A stretch of DNA of 64,000 nt from Amphiura filiformis. Lineage: Eukaryota > Echinodermata > Ophiuroidea > Amphilepidida > Amphiuridae. Positions within the stretch are counted from its first letter, which is position 1; every line of letters starts with the position of its first letter. Of this stretch, positions 1 through 12,100 are shown piece after piece. The stretch spans positions 1,015,001 through 1,079,000 of the forward strand of contig NW_027305500.1 in assembly GCF_039555335.1 (NCBI RefSeq), read 5' to 3'. The translations under genes and the position numbers were made by a program. The notes under the pieces were generated by a model that was not told where the DNA came from, ran no database searches, and saw only the letters and a list, made by a program, of their open reading frames with translations.

Positions 1-2
1 AC

Positions 3-119
3 CACATCTACTTTCATCAGAGAAATCTGGACAATCGATTTGGCCGTCGCAGACTTGATCTTCAGTTATACAGTGCAACCCATAACTACATAAAAATGCA
101 TTGCTAACATTGCAGTCAC
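3..119 (-). CDS. Exon 8: fourth LDLa repeat, at the window edge
   Basis: The acceptor TGTTTTCAG precedes GT GAC TGC, phase 1. The exon encodes [17 protein letters not shown], then [18 protein letters not shown], a complete LDLa module with the calcium ligands intact ([13 protein letters not shown]). The minus-strand dinucleotide at 2-1 is GT, so the exon probably ends at 3 in phase 1 again. The gene continues outside the window. Confidence 0.85.
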
Positions 120-3100
120 CTGAAAACATTCAATTAAGAGCAAGCAGTGCTTAACTGATAAAAGGCTCTCATGGTGAAACGGAAATGTCGTAGCAAATAA
201 TTATACAAACATTACAGACCAATTGCACTATTCAAACTCATTGAATTAAAATTTATCGGGAGAAAGCTTGTTCCACGCAACTGAAGATCAATAAAGGAAA
301 GTTTTCTTATTCCATATTGGAACAACCAAACTGCTTTGAGATTGCCCCCTTGTGCATTGGGATGTGTAGAATAATTGAACGAAAATGTGAAGAGAGACAT
401 TTAAAGGTGAAAATTAGTAATTGATGATCCCATCTACAGCTAAGTTTAACCCAGTCCATGCAGGTGTTTCAGAGAGCAAAACACGAGTCAGCCTATTATG
501 CAAAATCTAGTTCTTCTGATAGGCACTAAAATTGGACCAAGCAGAACTGCAGTAGTCAAAACGAGGAAAGACAAGGGCTTGAGATAGCAAACGCTTCTGG
601 GGTTATTTAAAATCCAAGTCTACTCAGTCTTCCATTCCGGACAGTATTCACTACAAAGATGTCACTGCGAATGTGACATTGCCAATGTCTGCAGTTGCTT
701 CCTCTTCGAATGTTTTAATCGAGATGACGTGTCCGATTCAATTATTTCTAACTATGTTATTGTTTATTCTATTTCTCATTGGATCAGAAACATCTGCAAC
801 AGAAAAACAACTCTGCCGCTGGTGTAGAGGTGATCACCAGCGTGATGCTTGAGAACACAGCTTTTTCTGTCTCTCCACAACTCTGCCGCCGGTGTAGATG
901 TGATCACCAGTATGATGCTTGTGATGCTCTCCATCCGATTATCACTAAACTCATGGAAAGAGTCATTCACTATTTCACTAGCACATCCTTCAACATCTCA
1001 TTCAGAACAACATTCCCCGGCAATTTGGTTTTCTCCCAAGTACTCAACTTCTGATGCCTTAACATCAGCCCTTCATGACTGGTATAATGCTTTGGAGAAT
1101 CGGAACAATGTTGTTGTGACCCTTTTCGATCTCACAGAGGCATTTGACAGTGTAACCCATGATTCTTTCCTGCTGAAATCCAGATCTGTTGGCATCTCTG
1201 GTCCACTCTTATCCTGGTTACGTTCGTATCTTTCAATCGGTTTATGGCGTTACCTCAGATCCGGCCCAGTCATCATTCTCAGGAGTACCACAAGGCTCTG
1301 TCCTGTGCCCCTTCTTTTTCTCATCTATGCTGATGATCTTTGCCTCTATAATTTCTCCCAGGACATTGCATTGGTGCTCTATGCCGATGACATCACACTT
1401 TACAAACCGCTCACTTGTATTGCAGATTTGTCAGGCTTCCAAAAGGATATTGATGATATCCACTACTAGTTCAGATCCAATCATCTATCTGCCAATGCCA
1501 GTAACACCATGGTCATCTCCACCCACTCCACATATACAACTCTACATGAATAACCAGCCTATTGAAAGAGTTAGCTCTGTGAAATTCCTCGGCATTTGAA
1601 TCAACAACAATCTTTCCTGGAATGTTCATGTCGACAGTATATGCAAGAAAGTTTGTAGAATAATTGGGTTTCTTCATAGATCTTTTCACAATGCTCCTCC
1701 TCATATCCACCGTTCTCTATAGCTGGCCCTTGTTCGTCCAACCCTTGAATATGGCTCAATCACATACCACCCTTTCATCCAGACCCTCACAATCCGTGTG
1801 ACCTTCCCCTCCTCTCCAAACGTCGTGATCTGGCCACACTCTGCCACAAGTACAAGTTCCTTCACAAACTATGCTCTTCACCCAACCTTTTTAAACCACA
1901 TCCGCCCCCTGGCCTTCGCAAACTCCGTAGCTGCGCCATTGTTTCTCCGTTTTCTCGTCCCGATTTTACCATATACACCTACCCTGTGGATTTACCTTCC
2001 TGACACTGTTGTCAAATGTTCGCCTTCAAATCTGCTATTAGTGACCATGTGTTCTGGCCATGTCCTTCTCCATCTTATTTGTTTTGTCTGTATTTAATTT
2101 TTCTCATCCATTGGTTTCTCCATTTTATGTTTGTCCCTTTTATTTTGTTATTTGGTGTATTTTGGCCACCTTTCTATAATTTAGTGCCCAGGCACTATTG
2201 GATTCTCCTCTGGTCTTTGATCAAATTTGTGTTAATAAGTAAATGGTATGTAGTACAAATTTTGACATTAAACAATCCTTACCCGATTCCTTATACTGGT
2301 ATATATCCATTGAAAAGCCTGTGTACACTGTAAATGATGGTGATGCTTCGAAGGTAATCCACATTCGATGACCTTTGGTAGTGATGATTTGGCGCAAGGT
2401 GCCACCGTGTCGCCGAGAAATAACAGATGATGCATTGTTGGCATCATGTTCCTCTCCAATGGAAACGTAATCTTGATGCATCTCAAAATGAGATGTATTT
2501 ACTAATATTCGATGGTCTTCATCAGCAGTAAATAACCAAACACATGCCATAGCGATTGGAAAGTGTTCAGGAAATAAAGGAGATGATAATGTGTGTACCA
2601 AACCATCCGTTAGATCAATGTAGGCACTACCACATGGCACTGTAGTTACGCAAAAAAGAAACCAATGTATAGCTGTTACCTAATGAAAATTCGTTAAATT
2701 CTAAACACAAGAGTACAAGGTCAACACAAGTACAAAGTTATACTTATTTAAATTTTATATTGATTTAATATATCGGCACGGGAATTTTGAATATTGCGTG
2801 TTGAGGGCCGGCTGTTTTTATTCGTTTTTATGGTCAATATGAGTATTAAATAAAATAATTGTTTTTCTAACATATAAGGCATAATGTTGTGATTGCCGGA
2901 GTGTTCCGTTAACATCTTAACATGAGCAATGGATGAAGAAAATTATACTGTTGTAGCCTGCTGATTTTAGTTTGTGGATGTGTGGTATAGGATTCCAAAT
3001 TGTTGCGCAAAGGTATACCAAGGTTCAATGGGACCCGGCGTTATACCAATAAGGCCTATATTTACATCAAGACGTACATATTGAATCACACCACCTTACG

Positions 3101-6100
3101 CCATACGGAAATTCGCCTAGCCCCATTTCCCTAAAATGAAATTTTCAAAAAATAAACCTGGCAGAGAGAGGTGGGCCTCGAACCCATGCCGCACACATCC
3201 GCTATCGAACTATCAGCCGTATGATACCCATCGATTCTTAAGTAGCCATCTTGAAATTTGAAACTATATAGATAACTTAAACATATTAATAATATTGTGA
3301 CAAATAAAGATAGAACCTAGAATTTTAATTATAATTATCATGATTATAGGATGATATAATATTGTTACCGCAATTCAGTTCATCCATAAAATTTGAACAG
3401 GTTTTTTGCCCGTCACAAACAGCAGTTCTGTGGATACACGTGTTGTCACTGCAAAGGAACTCGTCTTCTGCGCACGAATCTGGATAGTTCAAGAATGTAT
3501 TATGTATTTTATTACAAGGTGGTTAATGAGTTTATACATGGTAAAATATGCAAAAGGTCAACGAGTTTTTGAATTGTGGTCAAGCTTTCAATATTCTCTG
3601 ATTGAAACGAAAATGATCTGCAATTATTCAGCCTGACACAAGGGACAAAAAGCTTGGCGTATAGTCATAGGGGGACAATTGGGGGCACGTGCTCTAATCG
3701 ATTGCAAAATATAGAAAATCCCATAGGAAAATTGCCGAAACGGCTTGTGCCTCCCCTCATTAAACCCGGTGCCCCCAAACATGGTCGGTCCCCCCTCAAA
3801 TAAGATGACACACGCTACGCCAATGAACAAAAAAGTTATAGTTTGGCTATAACTAAAATGTATAATGGTAAATAAAACTGCAGGTCAAAGGTCAACCAGT
3901 ATTAACCGCCATATTATCCTATGTAACCATGGTTACTTTGATCATATTATAACCCCTAGACCATGTAGACTCTACTTTTTTGTTCATTGTGTCTATCTAA
4001 ATAATTTGAGACCATTTTCGCTTCAATCAGAGAATTTTGAAAATTTGACCAGTGTACAAAAGGTCGTTGGTCTTTTTACATACACTACGCAAAAAAGTTT
4101 CTTTATGGAAATTAGTTAGGAAATGTACCCATTATTAAAATCTAGCCACTAATTTTGTACGTTTGCTAAATAATCGCATGCGGGAGATTGTCCTGCGCAT
4201 TTTGACACCTCAATCACTACCCTACGACACTCTTTAGAAAAGATATGAATGTTTAAGTAGCACGAGGTCGGCAAATAAAAATTGCAAAAAGGCCTATTCA
4301 AGTTTTCAGCATAAAAGAACACAAAAAACAAGAAACATGCAGATAACATTTTTTGTTAACTTGCTGAGCACATTTGAAGCATCATACTGCCACTTCCAAC
4401 TTCACTTGAATGCTTGAGATTAATCTCTTTTCTCTGTCAGTACTTTGCGCGTCCTCCGTTGGCCTCCCTTACAGCAGCCACGCGGCGTCTCATGCTCCTA
4501 ATGAGGCGTCGAATGTTACCTTGCTCAATCCCGTTCCACTCGTTGATAACGCGTACGATGCCAGGCAATCTCACCAGAGTTGTATCTGTTATTATCTTCT
4601 TGTTGACTCGTGAGCTGATCCCAAAGGTCCTCCATGGGGTTAAGATCAGGGCTTCTTGAGAGCCACTCAAGTTTCTCAATTCCTTCTGCTTCCAGGAATG
4701 CAGCTGTCCTGGCTGCAGTAATCATGACCTATTTTGAATCCCTTTTCCAAACCCACCTCTCAAAACGTAAATAGCTTAGTACCCACTCACCTTTGTCTTT
4801 GCTCATTCATCTGCACAATAAGCAAAGGATTATCCAACATGCATCAAGGAAAATGCTTTAAATTCAAATTGAAAAAGTGGAAATAATAAAACCGTCTTGG
4901 ATCAGTGAATCAGCTCTAAAACCATTGAATAGGCTTCTTTGCCATTTTTATTTGTCGACCTCTTGGTACTTAAACATTCATATCTTTTCTCAGGAGTGTC
5001 GTAGGGTAGTGATTGAGGTGTCAAAATGCGCAGAACAATCTCCCGCGTGCGATTATTTAGCAAACGTACAAAATGTGTTTATAGATTTTAATAGTGGATA
5101 AATTTCCTAACCATAAAGAAACTTTTTTGGCGTAGTTTATTTCACCGTAACCCTTTAACCAAGCATCCTAGAGAAATGCGATCATTAACCTTTTTGTTCC
5201 TTAGATGAAGAATTTTAGGTATTGCACATCTTGATCGGACCATTTTTATTATTTTTCTTTTTAAATTTAACTCGGCCCCCATCTTGGATTTGACCCCGTT
5301 AACCCGATGCGAAAAATCAGTAGAATGGTTTATTTGATTAATTGGTCCGTGTAGACTGAGTCAGAAGTCCACTTGTACTAGCAAATAAAGGGAGTAAGGG
5401 CGCTGAAATCTATAATTATGTACAAATCGGGATTTATGTAGAAAAATAGACGAACAATATTTCTTACCACAAGAAAGTTCATCAGAGAAATCCAGGCAAT
5501 GTGGCTCCCCATCACAAACTAAAGTAGCTGAGATACATGCAGTGCCAGATTTACACGCGAATTCATCAGCGTTACAAACCACTGCAGAAAGGAATCAAGA
5601 ACAATATCATTTCACGAGGATATCTCGTTACATAGACTTTGACCTTTTTGCTTATAACTCAAGAACTATACGTCGCATCTAGGCCAAACTATATTTTTTC
5701 TGAACTATATTTTTCAGCGGAATACTTTTGTGTGGCTTGAACAAACTTTGAAAAAAAAACCTGAAAATATGAACCATATTGACCTTGAACTATTTGGCGA
5801 GTTTACATATGGAATTATACAACTTATAGAGGGTGCAAAGTATTCTTAATTTGAGACCATTTCGGTTTAAGTTGGAGCTTTAATTGTTAGGTTTTGACCC
5901 CCTGTGGAGCCCGAAATACGACCTTTGACCCTTTTGATTATATCAAAAACCATACGTCGCAGATAGACTAAAGTTCACTAAACTATACTTTTTCTGAATT
6001 GTTGTGACCAAAGGAATTATGGTTAGGCTTTGAGCAAAATCTGAATAAGTTTGTAATTGAGCGCCAGTGGCAAAGGTGCATTTTTGCCACTAAAGGTTTT

Positions 6101-9100
6101 TCTTGTATTTTCAAAGCCTTCAGCAGATTTATAATTTGGTTTCAAGCATTAAAGGAAGTCTCCGGCAATGACATTTTGCCTTATAGACGAAACCAAATAC
6201 ACCCCTTCCTACACCTGACTAGCAGCCTTTAGTTGGGTCCCCGTCGGCTACAATGCATCCAAAATGTGAAATGATTCGGCCTTGGCGGAAATTTTAAACT
6301 GCATTCCATCACCCGTTTTACACCTTCCGCGAAAACACAGGCAGACAAAAGAATGATTAAAGTTTAATACAACACAATACAGTTCCCTTCGGCAAAACAC
6401 ACAGCTTCTACATGGTCTGCGTCGCTGCTGAAGTGACATAATAATCGGATTAACTACACGCGGTATCTATGCATTGAACCATATCATTCTGATCACTTGC
6501 ACCTGTACCTACAATAAGTATCTTTGAAAAAAGCGGTATTGCAATCAATCTATGATTGGAGACATACACAGGTATTGTGTTCAGTGGGTACAAACACAGC
6601 TGAAGATGTTGATCAGCTCTTATGTTGATCAAAGTTATGTCACCATGCCATGCATGCCATACATAGGCCAATTACCAGAATACCTTGATTATCAGGCTTC
6701 AGGAAACCACCGAAAATACAGAAAAAAACTAAATAAAAATGATCAATAATCATCACATCTCTGAAAAAATGCAAACAATCATAAACTTATAGGCCTATAT
6801 TTACAAAAATGTTTTTATGGGGGGGTGGTCTTTAATACTTTCCAACAAATTATCTATAGAAACATTTGAAATATTTCCAATTCCAGCGTGCAAATTGATC
6901 AACCATGGCGGCCTCATATCAAACGCTACAAATGGATGTACTTGCGAACAAAAGGACTATGTATGAATAGATGCGACAGGATTACCTGCGGAATTATCTC
7001 TATTGTATATATTATCCTATTAACCCTCCTCGTCTTTGCATCTTCTCTATGTGTTAGGCGGCTTTTATTTGCACAATCGGGCGCTCAAAACACCAGGTTG
7101 GTGCTAGCGGGAAACCAAAGATGGCCGACCAAATCCTGACCATGACTTGGCTCGTTGGATTCGTCTATATGTTAAAAACGTAATTATCAAGCACGAATCA
7201 CGTGATTTTATTTTAAACAACTCATATTGGCCACAAAAATGAATAAAAAACACGGCACATTCCCACATCCCGGGCACTGATATTGTCTAGTGCAATGACG
7301 TCCCAATACAATGAAGGCTGACGACAATTGAGCACTATAACCATTACCAATGACCAATTACGTCATTGCACTAGAAAATTCCTGCGCGGGAATTTTGAAT
7401 ATCGCGTGTTCAGAACCGTTTATTCGTTTTTATGGTCTATATGAGTTTGTTTTATAATATTTCTGTTGTACAAACTTTAACGACAACGTCACACAATGAT
7501 ACCAACTTTATTACATTTATTCCTGTTTTATAGTGACTACAAACACAATTTGAGATATTTCACACTGAAGGACGGACGGACGGATGGACAGACAGAGCTG
7601 ATCTTATGGTCTTACGCTGGCGTTCGTGCGTTATTCGTTCTTTAATTATAATTATTTAACTAACATAAAAGGCATAATTATTATGATTGCCGGAGACTTC
7701 CTTTAATCATAATCATAAAAAATGCACGACATATGAAAACCGTACACTTTGCAACTGGATTATTTCTATTTCAGCTTTGTACATACCTGTTTCGTTCAAC
7801 TGCTTCACGTGAACAAAGAACCACGTGTTTTTGTTTTGATTGCCGTCTGTTGTAAATGATATCCACATATGATGCGCAGTAGATGTTATTATAGGAGGCA
7901 CCACATTATTCTTATGTGACAGTAGTATCGATGTGTCGTTCTTATGATCGTGACCATTGCCAACAACAAAGATATCACCAGCTCCAAGTAATGCAAACTT
8001 GAAGAATGTAAGGACCACTCTTGCACCATAATTAGCCGTTATCGTGTATTCACAGGTAATATGTGATCGAAATATATTTGGGTACAATGGTGATGATATG
8101 TTGGCTATTTCTCCATTGGAAACGTCAAAGTGAAGCTCTCCACAATAATCTTAAAAGGAAACGGTATAGCCATAAGATTATCATCATGTACACTGTTTTA
8201 ATTTTAAAGATAAGCATAATGAGGGTAATTAGATAATAACGGAATACAAAATTAATAACGTCTTTTTGGATTTTGACAAAACTATCCATGTTTGAACGGA
8301 TCCCAAACCTGGATTTTCCCACACAAATGTTTTGAACCACCATAACTAGTTACGTCTTACGATTTTCTCTTTTGATTTATCAGGGGGAGACATGATGCCC
8401 ACTCGCCTACTACCCCCACCCAGCTGGCTACGCCACTGATTATACATCCATTACGTCATGACTTACTGCATCCATCTTCATCTGACTTGTCAGGACAATG
8501 ATGATGACTGTCACATTGTATTCCAGGATGCCAACACGAGCGACTATGGCTGCTGTCATGGTAACACGTGAAATCCCGATCAACGCACACACCATCTATT
8601 ATATATACATGTATACATATTTTACATATATGTAATTACCAAGTGCCTAACACAACACAACACACACACGATCGGGAAGAAGCCGAACAACACATTAGAG
8701 AGATTGCGATTTCCAAACGCCGTGATCGTACGCCCGTGATCTGTTCACGTCGAAGCAAGGTCGCGTATTTAGCCAGTTTTGAAGATTTTGCACGTTCGAA
8801 ATGAACGTGGAGACATTTATTTATTTATTTATAACATTCGGCCGAAGCCAGGCTAATCCCAATAGTGCTCAGAGGCTACTAAATTCAAGGGATGCCATCC
8901 GGATATGACGGAACAGGGATATGGAAAGAAGTCCGATTTTAGATGCAGGAGGAAAACCGGAGCACCCGGAGAAAAACCTGCGAGGACGAGCATGGATCGG
9001 CAACCAAACTCACATGTGGCGCCGCGGGGAATTGAACCCCGGCCACAGCGGTGAGAAGCGAGTGAGAAGACCACTACACTAACCCGCCCTCACATCGTTG

Positions 9101-12100
9101 AAAATGCACAAAATTTATCCATTTAACAATATTTTAAAGACACTCAAGGATAGTAAACATACGAAGGAAAGTCTAATTATTATTATGATCCTTTTTGTTT
9201 GTAACAAATCATTATTAATAAAGCTTCAGTGATGTGTTAAAAATTGACATCATTTATACGCGATGTTCATACGCAGAGATTGTCCATTGAAATGTGTGTG
9301 ATACTTTCCGTAAAATGACGTCGTATAAAACGCACGGGCGACGTTGAAATATGCTGATTTTTACCGCATGTCGAGTGCAAGGAAACGTGGGGAACGAGTG
9401 TTTCCCTACGACTATTATTGCTAAAATATCATGAGCTTTTTGTATAGTACAGCTAACCCTTTTCTGGAGATTAATTTCGTGATCCAGAGCCTCGTCCCCC
9501 CACTTTTTTTTTTAAGTTGAGATTTACATACCACTGGAAACCTCTGGCTACCTAATGTTTATGTACCAAAAATGTCTTGCAGATTAATTCGTTTAGTAAA
9601 AATATCGTCAAATTTGAATTTCGTTCTGGTTTGTTTTCAATACACTAACTGGAAACTCAATACACTCAGTTCCGATTGCTGTTCTCTTTAAACACATATA
9701 TTTTACTGCATTTTCACCGTAACGTTTTAAATCGTTTATGGGTGTGTATTGGTAGGAATGTGTAAACGCAAGTACGCGTAGGGGTGTTCTTACCTAAAGG
9801 ACTATTCCACTCAAGTTGCATCAGGAATCCTTTCCTCCCGACAGTCGTATCTGACTCTAGAAGTAGCCATAGATGATATCCAAAGATTGACTCGGGTGTT
9901 TCGGTGCCAGTTAATCTGAACATTTTACCTTCCTCTGTAGCGTTATAACCACTACCATAAGTAAGGAAATCATAGAGAAGTTCCATTTCCACGTCCAGAG
10001 GAGTGAGTTTGACCAATCCTGCGTCAGTAGCAGATATATACCAGTAACAAGTCAAGGAAGATAAGTATTGTAGCGGATAACGTGGTGAGGTGATGCTTAA
10101 CACATCTCCAGGTCGTACGTATATCCTTGTCGGCTCGGGGCACTCACCGTCATCTGTAAAAATCAAAAATATAATTATGTAAAAGAACTATTAAGATTTT
10201 TTTTTCTGTTCACCATCCACATAGCTAAGCGGGACGGATGGCAAAATGAGCTGTAGTGAACGAATAACCGGCAACGGTCGCACAACATCAACATGTTGGT
10301 GTGTATGAAAAGAAGGGAGTCTGAGATATGAGCTAATTTGCATTCAATTTGCAAAAAAATCAACATTGCATCTCACATGACAAATATGTTTCAACTGCCT
10401 ACGGTATGCAGAGTAATGATGACATATCGTTACGATATAGCTTGCATACTCGAATATTTCAACCAGAACGAAATACTTAAAAAGACTTATTTTAAATGTG
10501 CATAAATGTTAAACAAACACGTATTTTTCCCAACGACAAGCCAAGAGGTCGGAGCAGTAGCGTAGCCAGTCCCCCTTGACAAAAATGTAAGCAAAGTGTC
10601 CCTTGAACCAACTTTACCAAAAATATTTGAAATTTGGGCAAAAAAGGGCTTGTTTATGATTTTTTTGAAAATTAAGCATTTTTTTGACCATTTTTGGTGC
10701 GAATTTCTCAAAGTTGGTCAAAACAACAACACCAACAAAAATACGGCTCCTAAATATTTTTATCTAGTTTTTAAAAATTGATAAAAAAAATGAGCATTTT
10801 GGTCCAAATTTGACCTCACAGATGAATTAACCAAGTCTTTGCCAATCTAAATCTGTATACTTTTATATACTTTAGACCAACAATTTACTAAGTTACTTTT
10901 TTCGCCTGTTTTGTGATACAGTTGTAAATTAAATGAACTATGACTTTGCTAAAGAGCGCTTACAAATTGATATGTTAATTTGTCAACTGAAGAGCTAAAA
11001 AGTGACAGTTATGGATTCGGTTATCAGTTATAATGTCGGCCATTGTGAAAAATCTAAACATTTTGCTTTGGACCTCGCTCCTCGAGATATTCCTCGGTTC
11101 CAAAAGTAATGTACAAGTTTTAAATTTCAAATTGATGTAATAATGATATTACCTATACCTTCATACACATAATTTGAAATCACAAACCTTAATTAAAAAC
11201 AGCACAATACACTTACTCGTCACACACTATATTGGATGATTATTACTTTTCCATTTCATAAATCCACAGAATAATAATAATACGGAATATTAATATATGA
11301 GCCTCATATTTTATTGCAAGAATTTATTATCCCAAAATCTCAGACTACCCAGCAAGCACACAACGTTTAACAGAAAAAGTATAAATGTGTAAATATTTGA
11401 AAACGTGATGCAAAACAATCTAACAGAATGTTATTTATTTTTAAAAACAGGGAAAATATGACACAACATCCAATGGCGGAGTAACACAAAACATATAAAC
11501 AAACAAAGCTAAAAATCCGACGTTTCGAAAAGCTAAGAGCTGGTCTCCACTATATCGAGAGCAGGTCTCTCATTTTATCCCTTGAAAAAGAAAAGTTTTG
11601 TCTTTTCGAAACGTCGGGTTTTTAACTTTGTTTATATTATATGTTTTGTGTTACTCCCCCCATTGGATGTTGTGTCATATTTTCCCTGTTTTTAATTTTA
11701 TCCATTGCTAGTGTGACACTGTTGTATCCTTTTGGATCCATTCTTTGGTTCCCTGCTGGTCAGTTGGAACAGATTTTTCCTGTTTTTATATGTTATTTAT
11801 CTGTTGACAAAATATTTTACGAAAAATGTTTGCCCAAAATATTTTACAATAACGTTTTAAAAACGTATTCATAATCTTTATATAACCCGATATTTAAATG
11901 TTATTAAAACATTTTGTGTTTGCAGGGTATGTGTTTTTATTCAATATTTGATAAAGTAGCGACAAATGTGAAGAATCATGAAGTAAATGTTGCTAAATAG
12001 TCCCAAAAAGTGTTCAACAAACACTCAATTCTTTACAAATTTCCCGCATCCCGTTGCAACGTCTGAAACCATAAACTTGACTGAATCATTCCATTTAGTG

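Noticed and set aside
849-1469. 206-codon open frame as a host gene
   Set aside because: It is part of a decayed LINE reverse transcriptase; the motifs continue in other frames with stops and shifts.
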